From a bacterium SCSIO 12827 (lineage in GTDB: Bacteria > Pseudomonadota > Alphaproteobacteria > Rhodospirillales > Casp-alpha2), in assembly GCA_024397995.1 (NCBI GenBank), contig CP073746.1, positions 3,656,001-3,720,000 on the forward strand: a stretch of 64,000 nucleotides of DNA, in the 5' to 3' direction. Shown in pieces: positions 26,745 to 38,442 of the stretch. The notes beneath the pieces were generated by a model that saw nothing but the letters and a program-made list of their open reading frames with translations, was not told where the DNA came from and ran no database searches. Position 1 is the first letter of the stretch, and each line of letters starts with the position of its first letter. A program made the position numbers and the translations under genes.

Positions 26745-27266
26745 ATGGTTATTTGGCTAACTGGTATGTCGGGCGCCGGAAAAACAACAATTTGCACGGC
26801 ACTTCACGACCTACTGAAACCCCACTTACCTGAACTGGTGCTGTTGGACGGCGACGTAATCCGCCGCGCCTTCAGTCAAGACCTTGGATTCATAGAGAGT
26901 GATCGCAAGGTGCAAATTGGGCGAATCCAGAAGTTGGCGAAAATCCTGTCCGATCAAAATCTCATCGTCCTTGTGGGCGCTCTGTACGCGCACCCCGATT
27001 TGCTGTCCTGGAACCGACAGAACCTGCAGCCCTATTTCGAGGTTTACGTGAAAGCGTCGATGTCTCTTTTGAAAGAACGGGATTCAAAAGGCCTTTATGG
27101 ATCGAGCGCACCGAATGTCGTGGGTGTGGACATTCCTTGGCACGAGCCTACGCATTCTGACCTGGTCATCGACGCGGACCAGCTTCCCAATCCGGCGTCG
27201 GTTGCGCATGACATCGCACGTGCCGTCCCCCGCCTAGCCGCCAAGCTGTCAGAAATACAACAATGA
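26745..27266 (+). CDS. cysC: Adenylylsulfate kinase (CysC-like)
   Basis: The 173-residue protein has the P-loop GMSGAGKTT at residues 7-15, LLDGDVIRRAFSQDLGF (substrate loop) and KGLYGSSAPNVVGVD, all typical of APS kinase. It phosphorylates APS to PAPS, the sulfate donor for sulfotransferases. The loop that is usually S-P-Y-R is replaced by ALYAHPDLLSW, so it is a divergent branch. It overlaps the ATP sulfurylase gene by four bases. I saw no sulfate reduction genes nearby, so the PAPS is probably for glycan sulfation. Confidence 0.82.
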   Translation: MVIWLTGMSGAGKTTICTALHDLLKPHLPELVLLDGDVIRRAFSQDLGFIESDRKVQIGRIQKLAKILSDQNLIVLVGALYAHPDLLSWNRQNLQPYFEVYVKASMSLLKERDSKGLYGSSAPNVVGVDIPWHEPTHSDLVIDADQLPNPASVAHDIARAVPRLAAKLSEIQQ

Positions 27267-28354
27267 CCACGATTCATCTCGATCGCGACCAATACCTGGA
27301 GCTTGAAAAAATCGGGCTAGGCGCGCTCGCGCCAGTCACCGGCTTCATGACCGAGACGGAGCTCCATTCCGTGGTCGATCATATGCGCTTGCCGAGCGGT
27401 GCCGTGTTTCCCTTACCCGTCATTCTCCCCATCCAGTCGGCACAGGCCCAAGGACTTGAATGCGGCAGTCAGGTCGATCTCTATTTCCACGGCACTCAAG
27501 TCGGCGTGATGCAGATCAAGTCGATTTTCGAATTCGATAAGAAAATTGCCGCGCAAAAGGTGTTTGGCACGACAGACCCTGCCCATCCTGGCGTCTCGCA
27601 GTTCCTTCGCGCCCCAAGCATAACCATCGGTGGTCCCGTCAAACTTCTTACTCGCGTACCCCTGGAGTTCGACGCCCATGAACTAACGCCCGAGGAGACA
27701 AAACGGACATTCAATGAAAGAGGCTGGCAGACTGTCGCCGGATTTCAAACTCGGAATGTTCCGCACCGTGCGCACGAATACCTGCAACGGATCGCCTTAG
27801 AGCATGTCGACGGGTTGTTCATTCAGCCGCTCGTTGGGCGCAAGAAAAAAGGGGATTATACCCCGATCGCCGTTATCACCGGCTACAAGGCATTGATCTC
27901 GGAATTCTTCCCGCCAGATAAGGTTGCGTTCGGCGTCCTTTCTACGGCAATGCGCTACGCAGGCCCCCGTGAAGCGGTGTTCCATGCGATCGTTCGTCGC
28001 AATTACGGATGTACGCACTTCATCGTCGGTCGGGATCACGCCGGCGTCGGAGACTATTACGGAAAGTATCAGGCCCAACAATTGACTAGGCAATTCGAAG
28101 GCGAACTCGGGATCGAGATCATGCGCCTTCATGGTCCTTACCATTCTTCAAAATGCGACGGGATCGTTACCGAACAGACCTGCCCCCATGAAATGACAGA
28201 CCCACGTTCCGTGACGCATATTTCCGGCACGGATATGCGTGCAATGTTGATCGGTGGGCGGACTCCCGCCCCTCATCTTATGCGGGACGAAGTCATTTCC
28301 AGCCTCCGGGACGTCCCCCTGTTCATTACCGACGAGAACCTCGACGACCAATAA
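27263..28354 (+). CDS. sat: Sulfate adenylyltransferase, monomeric Sat type
   Basis: The 363-residue protein is an ATP sulfurylase of the Sat/MET3 class. It has the ATP motif FQTRNVPHRAHEYL near residue 161, IVGRDHAGVGDYYG near residue 255 and a closing SGTDMRAML. It makes APS from ATP and sulfate for the preceding kinase. The class differs from the CysDN pair usual in proteobacterial assimilation. Its location in a glycan operon beside a sulfotransferase suggests dedicated PAPS supply. Confidence 0.9.
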   Translation: MTTIHLDRDQYLELEKIGLGALAPVTGFMTETELHSVVDHMRLPSGAVFPLPVILPIQSAQAQGLECGSQVDLYFHGTQVGVMQIKSIFEFDKKIAAQKVFGTTDPAHPGVSQFLRAPSITIGGPVKLLTRVPLEFDAHELTPEETKRTFNERGWQTVAGFQTRNVPHRAHEYLQRIALEHVDGLFIQPLVGRKKKGDYTPIAVITGYKALISEFFPPDKVAFGVLSTAMRYAGPREAVFHAIVRRNYGCTHFIVGRDHAGVGDYYGKYQAQQLTRQFEGELGIEIMRLHGPYHSSKCDGIVTEQTCPHEMTDPRSVTHISGTDMRAMLIGGRTPAPHLMRDEVISSLRDVPLFITDENLDDQ

Positions 28355-28753
28355 GGCTAAGATTATTACGACGGTCGGTCCGCGGCGACGTCGCGAAGGG
28401 CCCCTCCCCACATTTTTCAAGACCGGGATGACCGTTGCCCGCTTAACGGCGGACAAACCAATAGAAGCGCAGAAATTCCGGATACAATGATGAAATGGCG
28501 ACGCAAAGCTTTAATATGTATTATAAAGTAGTAGGTGTTTTCCGGCCTCATTGAATTCGGCAAGACCAGCATCAACCGCATTCTCGGCTGATCAGAAACG
28601 CGATCACGTCATGGCCCTATAGCCAATGACGGCCTTGTTTTTGATACTTCCGCTGGCTATCCGAAATCGGGAAACAGGATAAAGCTGATTGATGCCCATT
28701 ACGTGCGGGATTTTGTAGACCCTCAAGGTTGGACATGAGTTTCCTAACTCGCA
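28355..28753. other. 399-bp gap without a supported gene
   Basis: This is the longest intergenic stretch. It is more AT-rich than its surroundings around 28505-28540, where a TATAAA hexamer occurs at 28522-28527 without a convincing -35 box. I saw no good hairpin-T terminator. Short frames on the minus strand here look like chance. A new transcript could start in this gap, but I cannot place it. Confidence 0.4.
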
Positions 28754-28792
28754 ATGAACATTGCCTCGGCACGGCCCACCCCGGAGAGGTTC

Positions 28793-29851
28793 GTGAAATT
28801 GGTTGGCAAACGCGGCTCCCGACCACATCTGATGCCTAAGCCCGCTTCACAGAAAGACCAGGATCAAATTGTGCGCAGCAATCCATTCAAGCCACTGTAT
28901 GAGTCCTGCAACGCAGGTAATTCGCGAAAGAAGTTCGAAGAACTTCCCGACTTTCCGAATTTCGTCGATCTGGAATTGACGAACACCTGCAATTTTCGTT
29001 GCTTGATGTGCCCGACCGGAAACCATTCCTTGGAACGCGGTGCCGGGTTTATGGCGGAAGACACCTTCCGCAAGGTGGTCGATGAACTTGCGCTCCACAA
29101 CACGCCGATCCGCTTCATTCTTTGGGGCGAACCGACGCTGCATCCGAAGTTTCTTGAATTTCTGTCAATGGCGAATGAGCGCGGCATTCTGACGCACATC
29201 AACACAAACGGCAGCAAGCTTACGCCAGATTTTATCAAAAAAATGATCGATCGCGGGATCGACTCTATTAAGTTTTCATTCCAGGGCGTCGACCGTAAGA
29301 GCTATCACGAGATGCGTAATATCGACTACTTCGATGGATTAATCGAAGTAATGAAAGTCTTTCGTGACATGCGGGGCGACCGCGACCTTCCATACCTTCA
29401 TGCCTCCACCAGCATCACATACGAAACTCGCGAACAGGTTCAGGCATTCCGTGATTTAATGAAGGAACTTGTAGATGCCGTATCGATCGGGCGGACGGTG
29501 TTTTATCACGCAGATCTGAAATCCGTACGACTGCGGCCAAGCGAAATGAAAATTCTTGAGACGCTGATCGAAGAAGAGAGCGTCGTCAAAAAGCACCCCG
29601 AATGCCCGGAGGTTTACGACAAGCTATCGATCAACTGGGACGGCAGTGTCACCGCTTGTTGTGACGACCCCAACAATGAAATGGTTCTCGGTTCATTGGA
29701 CAACATGTCGATTTCCGAGATTTGGCATTCTGAGAAACTCAATTATTATCGCGAAATGCTTGCACAAATGCGGCACGACGAGTTGCCTCGCTGCAAGACC
29801 TGTTATGATTATCAGGGGCTGGTCACCCCAGGCTTGCAAGAGATTGATTAA
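28793..29851 (+). CDS. Radical SAM/SPASM domain protein
   Basis: The protein has the cluster motif in NTCNFRCLMCPTGNHS (cysteines near residues 66, 70 and 73), GEPTLHPKF and a SPASM-type C-terminus (TACCDDPNNE, RCKTCYDYQG). The family modifies peptides or sugars; the acceptor here is unknown. I chose GTG 28793 because GGAGAGG lies 4-6 bases upstream. ATG 28754, 13 codons earlier, lacks such a site. It lies between the sulfation genes and pseB, with its own intergenic gaps on both sides. Confidence 0.82.
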   Translation: MKLVGKRGSRPHLMPKPASQKDQDQIVRSNPFKPLYESCNAGNSRKKFEELPDFPNFVDLELTNTCNFRCLMCPTGNHSLERGAGFMAEDTFRKVVDELALHNTPIRFILWGEPTLHPKFLEFLSMANERGILTHINTNGSKLTPDFIKKMIDRGIDSIKFSFQGVDRKSYHEMRNIDYFDGLIEVMKVFRDMRGDRDLPYLHASTSITYETREQVQAFRDLMKELVDAVSIGRTVFYHADLKSVRLRPSEMKILETLIEEESVVKKHPECPEVYDKLSINWDGSVTACCDDPNNEMVLGSLDNMSISEIWHSEKLNYYREMLAQMRHDELPRCKTCYDYQGLVTPGLQEID

Positions 29852-29923
29852 CCCCGCCCAAGCTTAATTTGCACGCTCGTGCTCGCCGAAATGACCCCTT
29901 TATCACGTCTCATCCGCAATTGA

Positions 29924-29946
29924 TAAAGCGCTCACGTAGCGCTTTA
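29924..29946. repeat. Perfect 9-bp inverted repeat upstream of pseB
   Basis: TAAAGCGCT and AGCGCTTTA are exact complements around the five-base loop CACGT. The repeat ends 61 bp before pseB. No T tract follows, so an operator or an RNA hairpin is more likely than a terminator. I saw no second copy in the window. Confidence 0.6.
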
Positions 29947-29947
29947 G

Positions 29948-32168
<2,221 letters not shown>

Positions 32169-32172
<4 letters not shown>

Positions 32173-33935
32173 ATCTTCCCCGCTTCATCGGCGAGCTATT
32201 TTCCCGATATCCCAGGCTTCTTATCGGGAACGTCATTCTGGCCGTGATCTTGATGGCTGTGGATGCGGCGACCCTCGCCTCCATCGCCCCGGTCGTCAAT
32301 CTCCTGACCCAGGGCTCTGGGACGGATGCGATCACACCCATCGTCACCGATGCACTTACCTGGATTGGCATTGAACCAGGCATCGAAGCCTTCCTGACGA
32401 CCTTCGTCATCTTGACGGTAATCAACAGCCTGATGCTGGTGGTGATCAACTATTTCATCCTACGCGCGCAATTCAAGGTGCGCGGCGACATGGTGGTCGG
32501 GACGACGGAGAAAGTGATCTACGCTAGCGGCGCCTATATTAACCGCCACCATCAGGGCGATTTCATCAACACGCTGACTCAGGAAGCCGCCCGGGTTGCC
32601 GATTCCTTCACCGCATTAACCCGGCTGATCGCTCCGATCGGTCAGGCGATCATTCTACTAAGTGTTCCGCTTTTGATTTCGTGGCAGGTCACGGGCTTCG
32701 CCCTGATCGCGATCACCATCTTGACTGTGCCTCTTCGCCTGTTCCGGAACCGGGGGTACACGTTGGGCCAAGTGTACACGAAGTCGTCCAACCGCATGGC
32801 GACGACGCTTCAAGAATCTCTCCAAAACCTACGCCTGATTTCCGGGTTCGCCAATGAAAGCCGGACCATTGACAGTATCAGAAAGGCGTTTTCCCACGTC
32901 CGTGATTCGTCGGTGAAGATGCAGATTTTGCAAACGTCAGTCTATTCAGCCTATGCGCCCATCGGCATGGTCGTTGTTTTCCTGACGTTTCTCATGTCCC
33001 GCCACCTCGGCGTCGAATTGTCGGAAGTTGCGGTGATTCTCTACGCCTTCAACCGCCTTTCTGGAGCCCTTGCGACGATCAACCAGAACCGCCTGCAGTT
33101 GATCGGGCTTTATCCCAGCTATGAGCAAGTCATGCGGGTTCGCAACGAGGCCGATGCGTCGCGCCTCAGGTTTGGTGACAAAACATACACTGGCCTCAAG
33201 AAGGAAATTCGCATCGAAGATGTTTCGTTTTCCTACGATGTCGGCCAGCCCGTTCTTCAGAACGTCAATCTGACGATCCCCGCCGGCGCAATGACCGCCT
33301 TGGTCGGCGCTTCCGGATCCGGAAAATCCACGCTCGCCGACATGGTCATGGGTCTGCAACAGCCCACATCGGGACGCATCCTGATCGATGGCACGCCGCT
33401 GAACGATTTGGACATCGCGCTCTATCGGAATGCCTTGGGATACGTGCCGCAGCAGCCGGCCTTGTTTCACATGTCGGTGCGCGAGAACATTGCCTGGGCG
33501 CGCCCGGATATCGACGATGCCGCAATCAAGCGCGCCTGCAAGCTAGCCAATGCGAAGGAATTCGTCGATGCCCTGGAAGATGGGCTCGATACGACGGTCG
33601 GCGACCGCGGCACTCGCCTATCCGGCGGCCAACTGCAACGCATCGCCCTGGCCCGGGCGATGGTTCGCGAACCCTCGTTTCTGGTCCTAGACGAAGCAAC
33701 CAGCGCCCTCGACTCGGAAAGCGAGGCAGCAATCCAGGCCGCCATCGAAAGTATAATCGGCAACACAACCATTCTGGTGATCGCCCATCGCCTATCGACC
33801 ATATCGAAGGCACAAAATATCGCCGTACTGGATAAAGGGCGCATCGTCGAGCAAGGAACTTTCGATGCTTTGATCGCCCGGCGCGGCATATTCGCCCGCC
33901 TGGTCGAAATGCAAAAGTTATCCGTCAGCACATAG
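32169..33935 (+). CDS. ABC-type exporter/flippase, MsbA/PglK-like
   Basis: The 588-residue half-transporter has six N-terminal membrane helices (about residues 15-300) and a C-terminal ATPase domain with Walker A GASGSGKST (near 380), Q-loop, LSGGQLQRIALARA (near 483) and Walker B LVLDEATSALDS (near 507). It probably flips a lipid-linked glycan or lipid across the inner membrane. A Wzx-like flippase is also encoded at 44862-46181, so the locus may make two lipid-linked products. The start overlaps the pseC stop by four bases. Confidence 0.9.
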
Positions 33936-33943
33936 GAAGAATT

Positions 33944-34528
33944 ATGGTTCATTCACAATCCTACTTTCGGCAGGTCCAAGAGATCGCCCAAGAGATCGAC
34001 ACCGACAAGGTTGAACGGCTCGTCGCAGAACTGGTCGCGCTGCGTGCGCGCGGCGGGCGCCTTTTCGTTCTAGGTGTCGGCGGCAGCGCCGCGAACGCAT
34101 CGCACGCGGTGAACGATTTTCGCAAGCTCTGTGGCATCGAAACCTATGCGCCGACGGATAACGTCTCGGAATTGACTGCGCGCACAAACGACGAAGGATG
34201 GGAAACGGTCTTCACTGGCTGGCTGAAGATCAGCCGTCTTTCCGCCGAGGACGCCGTGCTTGTCTTTTCCGTGGGCGGCGGAAATTTGGAAAAGAACGTC
34301 AGCGTCAACCTGCTGCATGCACTGGAACTCGCCAAGGAACGAGGCGCGAAAATCTTAGGCGTGGTTGGCCGAGACGGAGGACACGCTGCAAAAATTGGCG
34401 ATGAAGTCGTGATTGTTCCGATCGTGGATTCAAGTTTGATAACCCCACATACGGAAGCGTTTCAGGCCGTCGTGTGGCACTGCCTCGTATCGCATCCCGA
34501 TCTTCAAGAGAATGCGACGAAGTGGTAA
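33944..34528 (+). CDS. SIS-domain sugar isomerase, GmhA-like
   Basis: The 194-residue protein is a SIS-fold protein with VLGVGGSAANASHAVNDF near residue 45, LVFSVGGGNLEKNVS and LGVVGRDGGHAAKI. The glycine-rich loop with Ser and the N-A-S-H run are close to phosphoheptose isomerase (GmhA), which turns sedoheptulose-7-phosphate into heptose-7-phosphate. GmhB-like and HldE-like genes at 49-54 kb would complete the pathway. The start is preceded by a GGAAGA site. Its stop faces the metallo-beta-lactamase-fold gene. Confidence 0.8.
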   Translation: MVHSQSYFRQVQEIAQEIDTDKVERLVAELVALRARGGRLFVLGVGGSAANASHAVNDFRKLCGIETYAPTDNVSELTARTNDEGWETVFTGWLKISRLSAEDAVLVFSVGGGNLEKNVSVNLLHALELAKERGAKILGVVGRDGGHAAKIGDEVVIVPIVDSSLITPHTEAFQAVVWHCLVSHPDLQENATKW

Positions 34529-34530
34529 AC

Positions 34531-34549
34531 GACTGATACCCTATCAGTC
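34531..34549. terminator. Hairpin between convergent genes
   Basis: GACTGATA and TATCAGTC form a perfect 8-bp stem around CCC in the 23-bp gap between the SIS gene and the minus-strand MBL-fold gene. There is no clear T run, so it may only weakly stop transcription from either side. Confidence 0.4.
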
Positions 34550-34551
34550 CG

Positions 34552-35841
34552 TCAGCACGTCGCCATAAAGTTCAGGAACGCTTGTGCCGGACGATGGAAA
34601 TTGGTTCCCGGGCGCCGTCGCGTCGTGATCTGGCTGCCGACCTCCGCGTTGTTCCAATGATAGAGGCCGGTCAACAATCCGAACGCGTACCGGTAATCGA
34701 TGAATAATTCTGAGTAGTCAGCGTCTGGGTAAATTCCGGTTTCCCAAGAGCTAATTTCCGGCGCCTCCTTGTTTGCATTTAGGATAAAGGAATTGGCGCG
34801 GTTCTCCGGTGCCTGAACATTAAGGATGAAATAGTAGTCCGTAGCGACTTCGCTTTTGACGATTGCTTTCCCGTATGCCGCCCGCACGAGCCTGGCAAAG
34901 TTGATCTTCTCGAACGGAATCTGAATTTCCCTTTCATAGTCCAAGGGCAAGTTTTTTATCTCGTTGATCCGCGATTGACGGTCCGCCTCGGAATAAGGTT
35001 CGTCGCGGGTTTCTCCAACAACATCTGCAGCTAAATCAATCGTACCCGCGCCCCCATCGGCAAGGACGATGGCTTTCGGGTCGATCTTTAGGATCTCCAC
35101 CGGGTCCGCCACGCCACGAAATTCATTCAAGCCAGCCAGCTTTCCGCCCAACAAGTACTTCCCAGCGAATGGCAGATTGTAGCGCGCGGGGAACGCCTCA
35201 CAGTATTTCTGGTAACGGGCGAAGAACCGCTGCTTCTTGCCCTCCGCTTCGGCAATCAGCGCGTCGCGCTCAGATATAGGATCGAAGTAGGTCTGGGGAT
35301 AGGGGCCGGCACCTGTGAAACCTGATGCCAAAAGGTCCAGGGAAATGCTCTTTCGAGACATATAGGCATGAATCGCGTCAACGTGCGCATCGTTCCATTC
35401 ACAGTCATTTAGATTCAGGACTGCGTTGGTGCCATCTGAAACAAGTACAGCTGAATCAATATCGGAGACGGAACCGGATAGATTGGGGAAAATAGCGATA
35501 TCGGTATTGCCGATCTGCATTTCCGTCGTCGGCAATGCGGTGATGCCGTCGGTTTTTGTCTTGAGGGCGAGGAAGTTGTTTTCAAAATCTGGGATAATGA
35601 CGGGTTTTTCCCCATACCTTGCAAATAACTGTTTCAGGAAGGTGGAATCGTAATGGTCGGGGTGAATGTGGGAAATGTAAATCACGTCCGGCTCTTCAAG
35701 GATGTCCAACGGATCTTGGATTCTGGGAAAGTGGTACCAGCTTCCGTCGTAAATCCCTTCGGTGAACCATGGGTCAGTTAGCAACGTCAGGTCGTCATTG
35801 CTAACTTCGATACAAGCCGAATAAATATATCTAACTTTCAT
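34552..35841 (-). CDS. Metallo-beta-lactamase-fold protein
   Basis: The 429-residue product (ATG 35841; the frame is open to 35901 only with a TTG start) has the metal motif H58-x-H60-x-D62-H63 (SHIHPDHYD) and an N-terminal segment (CIEVSNDDLTLLTDPW) typical of MBL hydrolases. The C-terminal 200 residues are unusual and end in YHWNNAEVGSQI. The family also includes the MBL part of CMP-sialate hydroxylase, but there is no Rieske motif here. Function is unknown. It is encoded on the minus strand inside an otherwise rightward operon. Confidence 0.75.
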   Translation of the reverse strand: MKVRYIYSACIEVSNDDLTLLTDPWFTEGIYDGSWYHFPRIQDPLDILEEPDVIYISHIHPDHYDSTFLKQLFARYGEKPVIIPDFENNFLALKTKTDGITALPTTEMQIGNTDIAIFPNLSGSVSDIDSAVLVSDGTNAVLNLNDCEWNDAHVDAIHAYMSRKSISLDLLASGFTGAGPYPQTYFDPISERDALIAEAEGKKQRFFARYQKYCEAFPARYNLPFAGKYLLGGKLAGLNEFRGVADPVEILKIDPKAIVLADGGAGTIDLAADVVGETRDEPYSEADRQSRINEIKNLPLDYEREIQIPFEKINFARLVRAAYGKAIVKSEVATDYYFILNVQAPENRANSFILNANKEAPEISSWETGIYPDADYSELFIDYRYAFGLLTGLYHWNNAEVGSQITTRRRPGTNFHRPAQAFLNFMATC

Positions 35842-35982
35842 GATGTCGGTTGTCCGATCTTTCCAATAACTGACAGCAGCTTTACCTATATTTCCTGACA
35901 ATCAAGCTTCCACGCCATTGGCGCACAACTTCCACCACAAGGCGCCCGAAAATCATTCCGAACCAACGGTCTTATTCCTGAT

Positions 35983-36891
35983 ATGTCGATGACCCAGATC
36001 AAATACGGCAGGGCGACGTCTTTTGTCATTGGACGAATTTTCGTGCCTATATTGTTTCCAATTGCCCGCCACGTGAAGGATCAGTTGTTCCTGCGGCGAA
36101 TGAACAACCCTCTTCTCAAACCGTCGCCAATTTCCCGCCCCCTCTCTTACATAACCCGAGCCTGGGGATATTTCGGTCGCGTGTTTCGAAGGGAATTCGA
36201 CGATTACGCCTTGCGCCGCTATTCAACCTATATCCGCCGACACTACAGCCAGAGCGGGCGCGGATACTTTTCTTATAGCAACTTGAAAGAAGAAGAAAAG
36301 GCCGCGCTATTCGGCCAGCCGGAAGGCCGTCTTCAAGGATTCATCGATCATTATGGCGACTTATTGAATTATCAAGACGGCGACACCATTTTCGACGCCG
36401 GCTGTGGCCGTGGCCAGAATGTCAAGACACTGCTGGAAGCGCTCCCGACATCACCGATCGACGCGATGGACATCAGTGCGGAAGCCGTCAGCGTAATTAC
36501 CGCCGCGATTAAATCTCCCCGCGTCAAGACCTGGGCTGGCGACCTCACGGATCCAGCGGTTCTTGGCGATCTGCAAGACAACGCCTATGACCACGTCGTT
36601 ATCTCACATGTGCTCAGCGTCATCCTGGGAAACGGGATCGATGCGACGCAAAACGTGCGGAAAGAAATCATCGGAAACCTAGCACGGCTCGCCCGCAAAA
36701 CAGTTCTCATCATCGATAGCCCCGCGATCATCGCAGCTGAGGAGCGTTTTGAGATTGAGCAACGTGATCGCGGTTGGTTCGCCAGTTCCATTCTACCCAT
36801 TTGCGAAGACCTGCCGACACAGGTGGTCGTTCTGACCTCATCCGGCAGTATCGGTGTCCTGATGCGAAAGCATTCCGGAGATAGAGATTGA
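35983..36891 (+). CDS. Class I SAM-dependent methyltransferase
   Basis: The 302-residue protein has an N-terminal hydrophobic region and a C-terminal methyltransferase fold with SAM motif I in IFDAGCGRGQN near residue 140, followed by IDAMDISAEAV. The acceptor is unknown. A second methyltransferase at 40946 and a third at 57905 suggest several O- or N-methyl groups on the final glycan. The gene restarts the rightward run after the minus-strand MBL gene. Confidence 0.78.
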   Translation: MSMTQIKYGRATSFVIGRIFVPILFPIARHVKDQLFLRRMNNPLLKPSPISRPLSYITRAWGYFGRVFRREFDDYALRRYSTYIRRHYSQSGRGYFSYSNLKEEEKAALFGQPEGRLQGFIDHYGDLLNYQDGDTIFDAGCGRGQNVKTLLEALPTSPIDAMDISAEAVSVITAAIKSPRVKTWAGDLTDPAVLGDLQDNAYDHVVISHVLSVILGNGIDATQNVRKEIIGNLARLARKTVLIIDSPAIIAAEERFEIEQRDRGWFASSILPICEDLPTQVVVLTSSGSIGVLMRKHSGDRD

Positions 36892-36942
36892 GCGCCGCGT
36901 CTCAACCCTGCAAAAATTAGGACGACACTATAAAGGTGCCTT

Positions 36943-38214
36943 ATGACTGACCCTAAGAACACGGCAACGGCCCGAGCCGGGCGCCGCCGGTCCGGTACAT
37001 CCGTGCCGAAGACATCGAAAACCCGAACATCCAACACCGCCTCTCGGCTAAATGCTCATATCAACCCTGAGGACTTAACGACGGTTGTTGCTGTTCTGAC
37101 ATCAAGCCGAAGCGGAAGTGGTTTGATGTCTTCGCTGCTCGACAATCATCCTTCGGTTGCGTCTACTCCGGATTGTGTCCTGATGGGCTTTTACGAGTTC
37201 TGGACCGATTTCGGTGATCTGCCCAGCAACGAACTGATCGATACTTTCGTTGATCAGTTCGCGACCCTGTTTATCGGGTCGAAGCCTTCAAAGGTTCATC
37301 GCAGCGCAAATTGCTATGGTGATGCCGTGGGCTTCAACACCCTGGGTGAAGCCCGGGACCAGACACTGTCTGCGGACATCGGGGTCTTCCGTAACTCAAT
37401 GCTGGAAATGCTGCCGGACAATGCCACGGTCACCCGCCGCCTGTTTTTTCAGACGCTTCATGTTGCCTACGCGAATGCAATCGGACACAGGTTGGAAACA
37501 GGCGCGATCATTTCTTTCGGCCTTCATACGACACCACGTCACGCGGCAACGGCATTCGCTGATGATTTTCCCGACTGCCGTTTTCTTCACATGGCCCGCG
37601 ACCCCATCCAAACCCTGGGGTCGCAATTTCGCGCCCATGTCGAAGCCGTCCGGCTCGGACTGCGCACATACGACCCAACAGTTCCCAGCGACGTTACGTT
37701 GACCCGGTTCTTCAGCGGCAAGCCCGCCCTTGAATGGGTTAAGTTTCAATCTCGGGTCGTCCGCCTGGAGGACCTCCATCGCCAACCGAAGAAAACGATG
37801 ATGGCGGTTTGCGGATGGCTGGGCATCCCTTGGGATGACAGCTTGATGCAATCGACAATGAACGGGCTCAAGTATTGGAATGACAATACCTCCGCTCATC
37901 AGGTAAGCGGTTTCAGCGAAGCGATCGTCAGCCAACGCCACGAAGCCTATATCACCAGGTTCGACCGGTTCCGATATACCCTGATCTTCTCCCCGCGGTT
38001 TTCGCGCATGGACTATTTCGACGGCTCGCCACTGATGCGGCAATTTCCCATATTTCTCTTTTTGTCGCCGCTTATCCTGCTGCCATTTCGCACCGAACGA
38101 ATTATGTTCCGCGGCGCGCCGCTCATGAAGTGCGTGAAGAACTACGTGTCGATGCGACTGCGCATCTGTCAGTACATTCTGAAACCGCACGACATCGTCC
38201 CGATGATTTTTTAA
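36943..38214 (+). CDS. Sulfotransferase-like protein with basic N-terminus
   Basis: The 423-residue protein begins with a basic, disordered-looking stretch (residues 1-40). It then shows LTSSRSGSGLMSSLLDNHPSV, the PAPS phosphosulfate-binding loop of P-loop sulfotransferases, and FLHMARDPIQTLGSQFRAH, matching the second binding region. A hydrophobic segment near residue 368 may sit in the membrane. It is the second sulfotransferase-like gene in the window and could use the PAPS made by the cysC and sat genes. A short leader (AAAGGT) precedes the ATG. Confidence 0.75.
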   Translation: MTDPKNTATARAGRRRSGTSVPKTSKTRTSNTASRLNAHINPEDLTTVVAVLTSSRSGSGLMSSLLDNHPSVASTPDCVLMGFYEFWTDFGDLPSNELIDTFVDQFATLFIGSKPSKVHRSANCYGDAVGFNTLGEARDQTLSADIGVFRNSMLEMLPDNATVTRRLFFQTLHVAYANAIGHRLETGAIISFGLHTTPRHAATAFADDFPDCRFLHMARDPIQTLGSQFRAHVEAVRLGLRTYDPTVPSDVTLTRFFSGKPALEWVKFQSRVVRLEDLHRQPKKTMMAVCGWLGIPWDDSLMQSTMNGLKYWNDNTSAHQVSGFSEAIVSQRHEAYITRFDRFRYTLIFSPRFSRMDYFDGSPLMRQFPIFLFLSPLILLPFRTERIMFRGAPLMKCVKNYVSMRLRICQYILKPHDIVPMIF

Positions 38215-38442
38215 AGCTTCTCACCAATTTCCAGCCTGAGTACACCCACGGTTATTTCGGGCATCGGACTTTGCGATGCTGGTAAAAAACGATGATCCGC
38301 AAAGCTGTCAGAAAGCGCACTGAAACCTACTTACCCCCGTTCCTGCTGCGTAGTGGCGCGGCGACCAAATCGCACATCAAGTCCCCGAAGGCCGTCGACA
38401 ACCTGTCGGGAATACCTTCGTTTGTCGAAAAGGACGAATAAT

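Noticed and set aside
28604..28828. Short minus-strand frames across the 399-bp gap
   Set aside because: They overlap the start of the radical SAM gene and show no recognisable protein motif.
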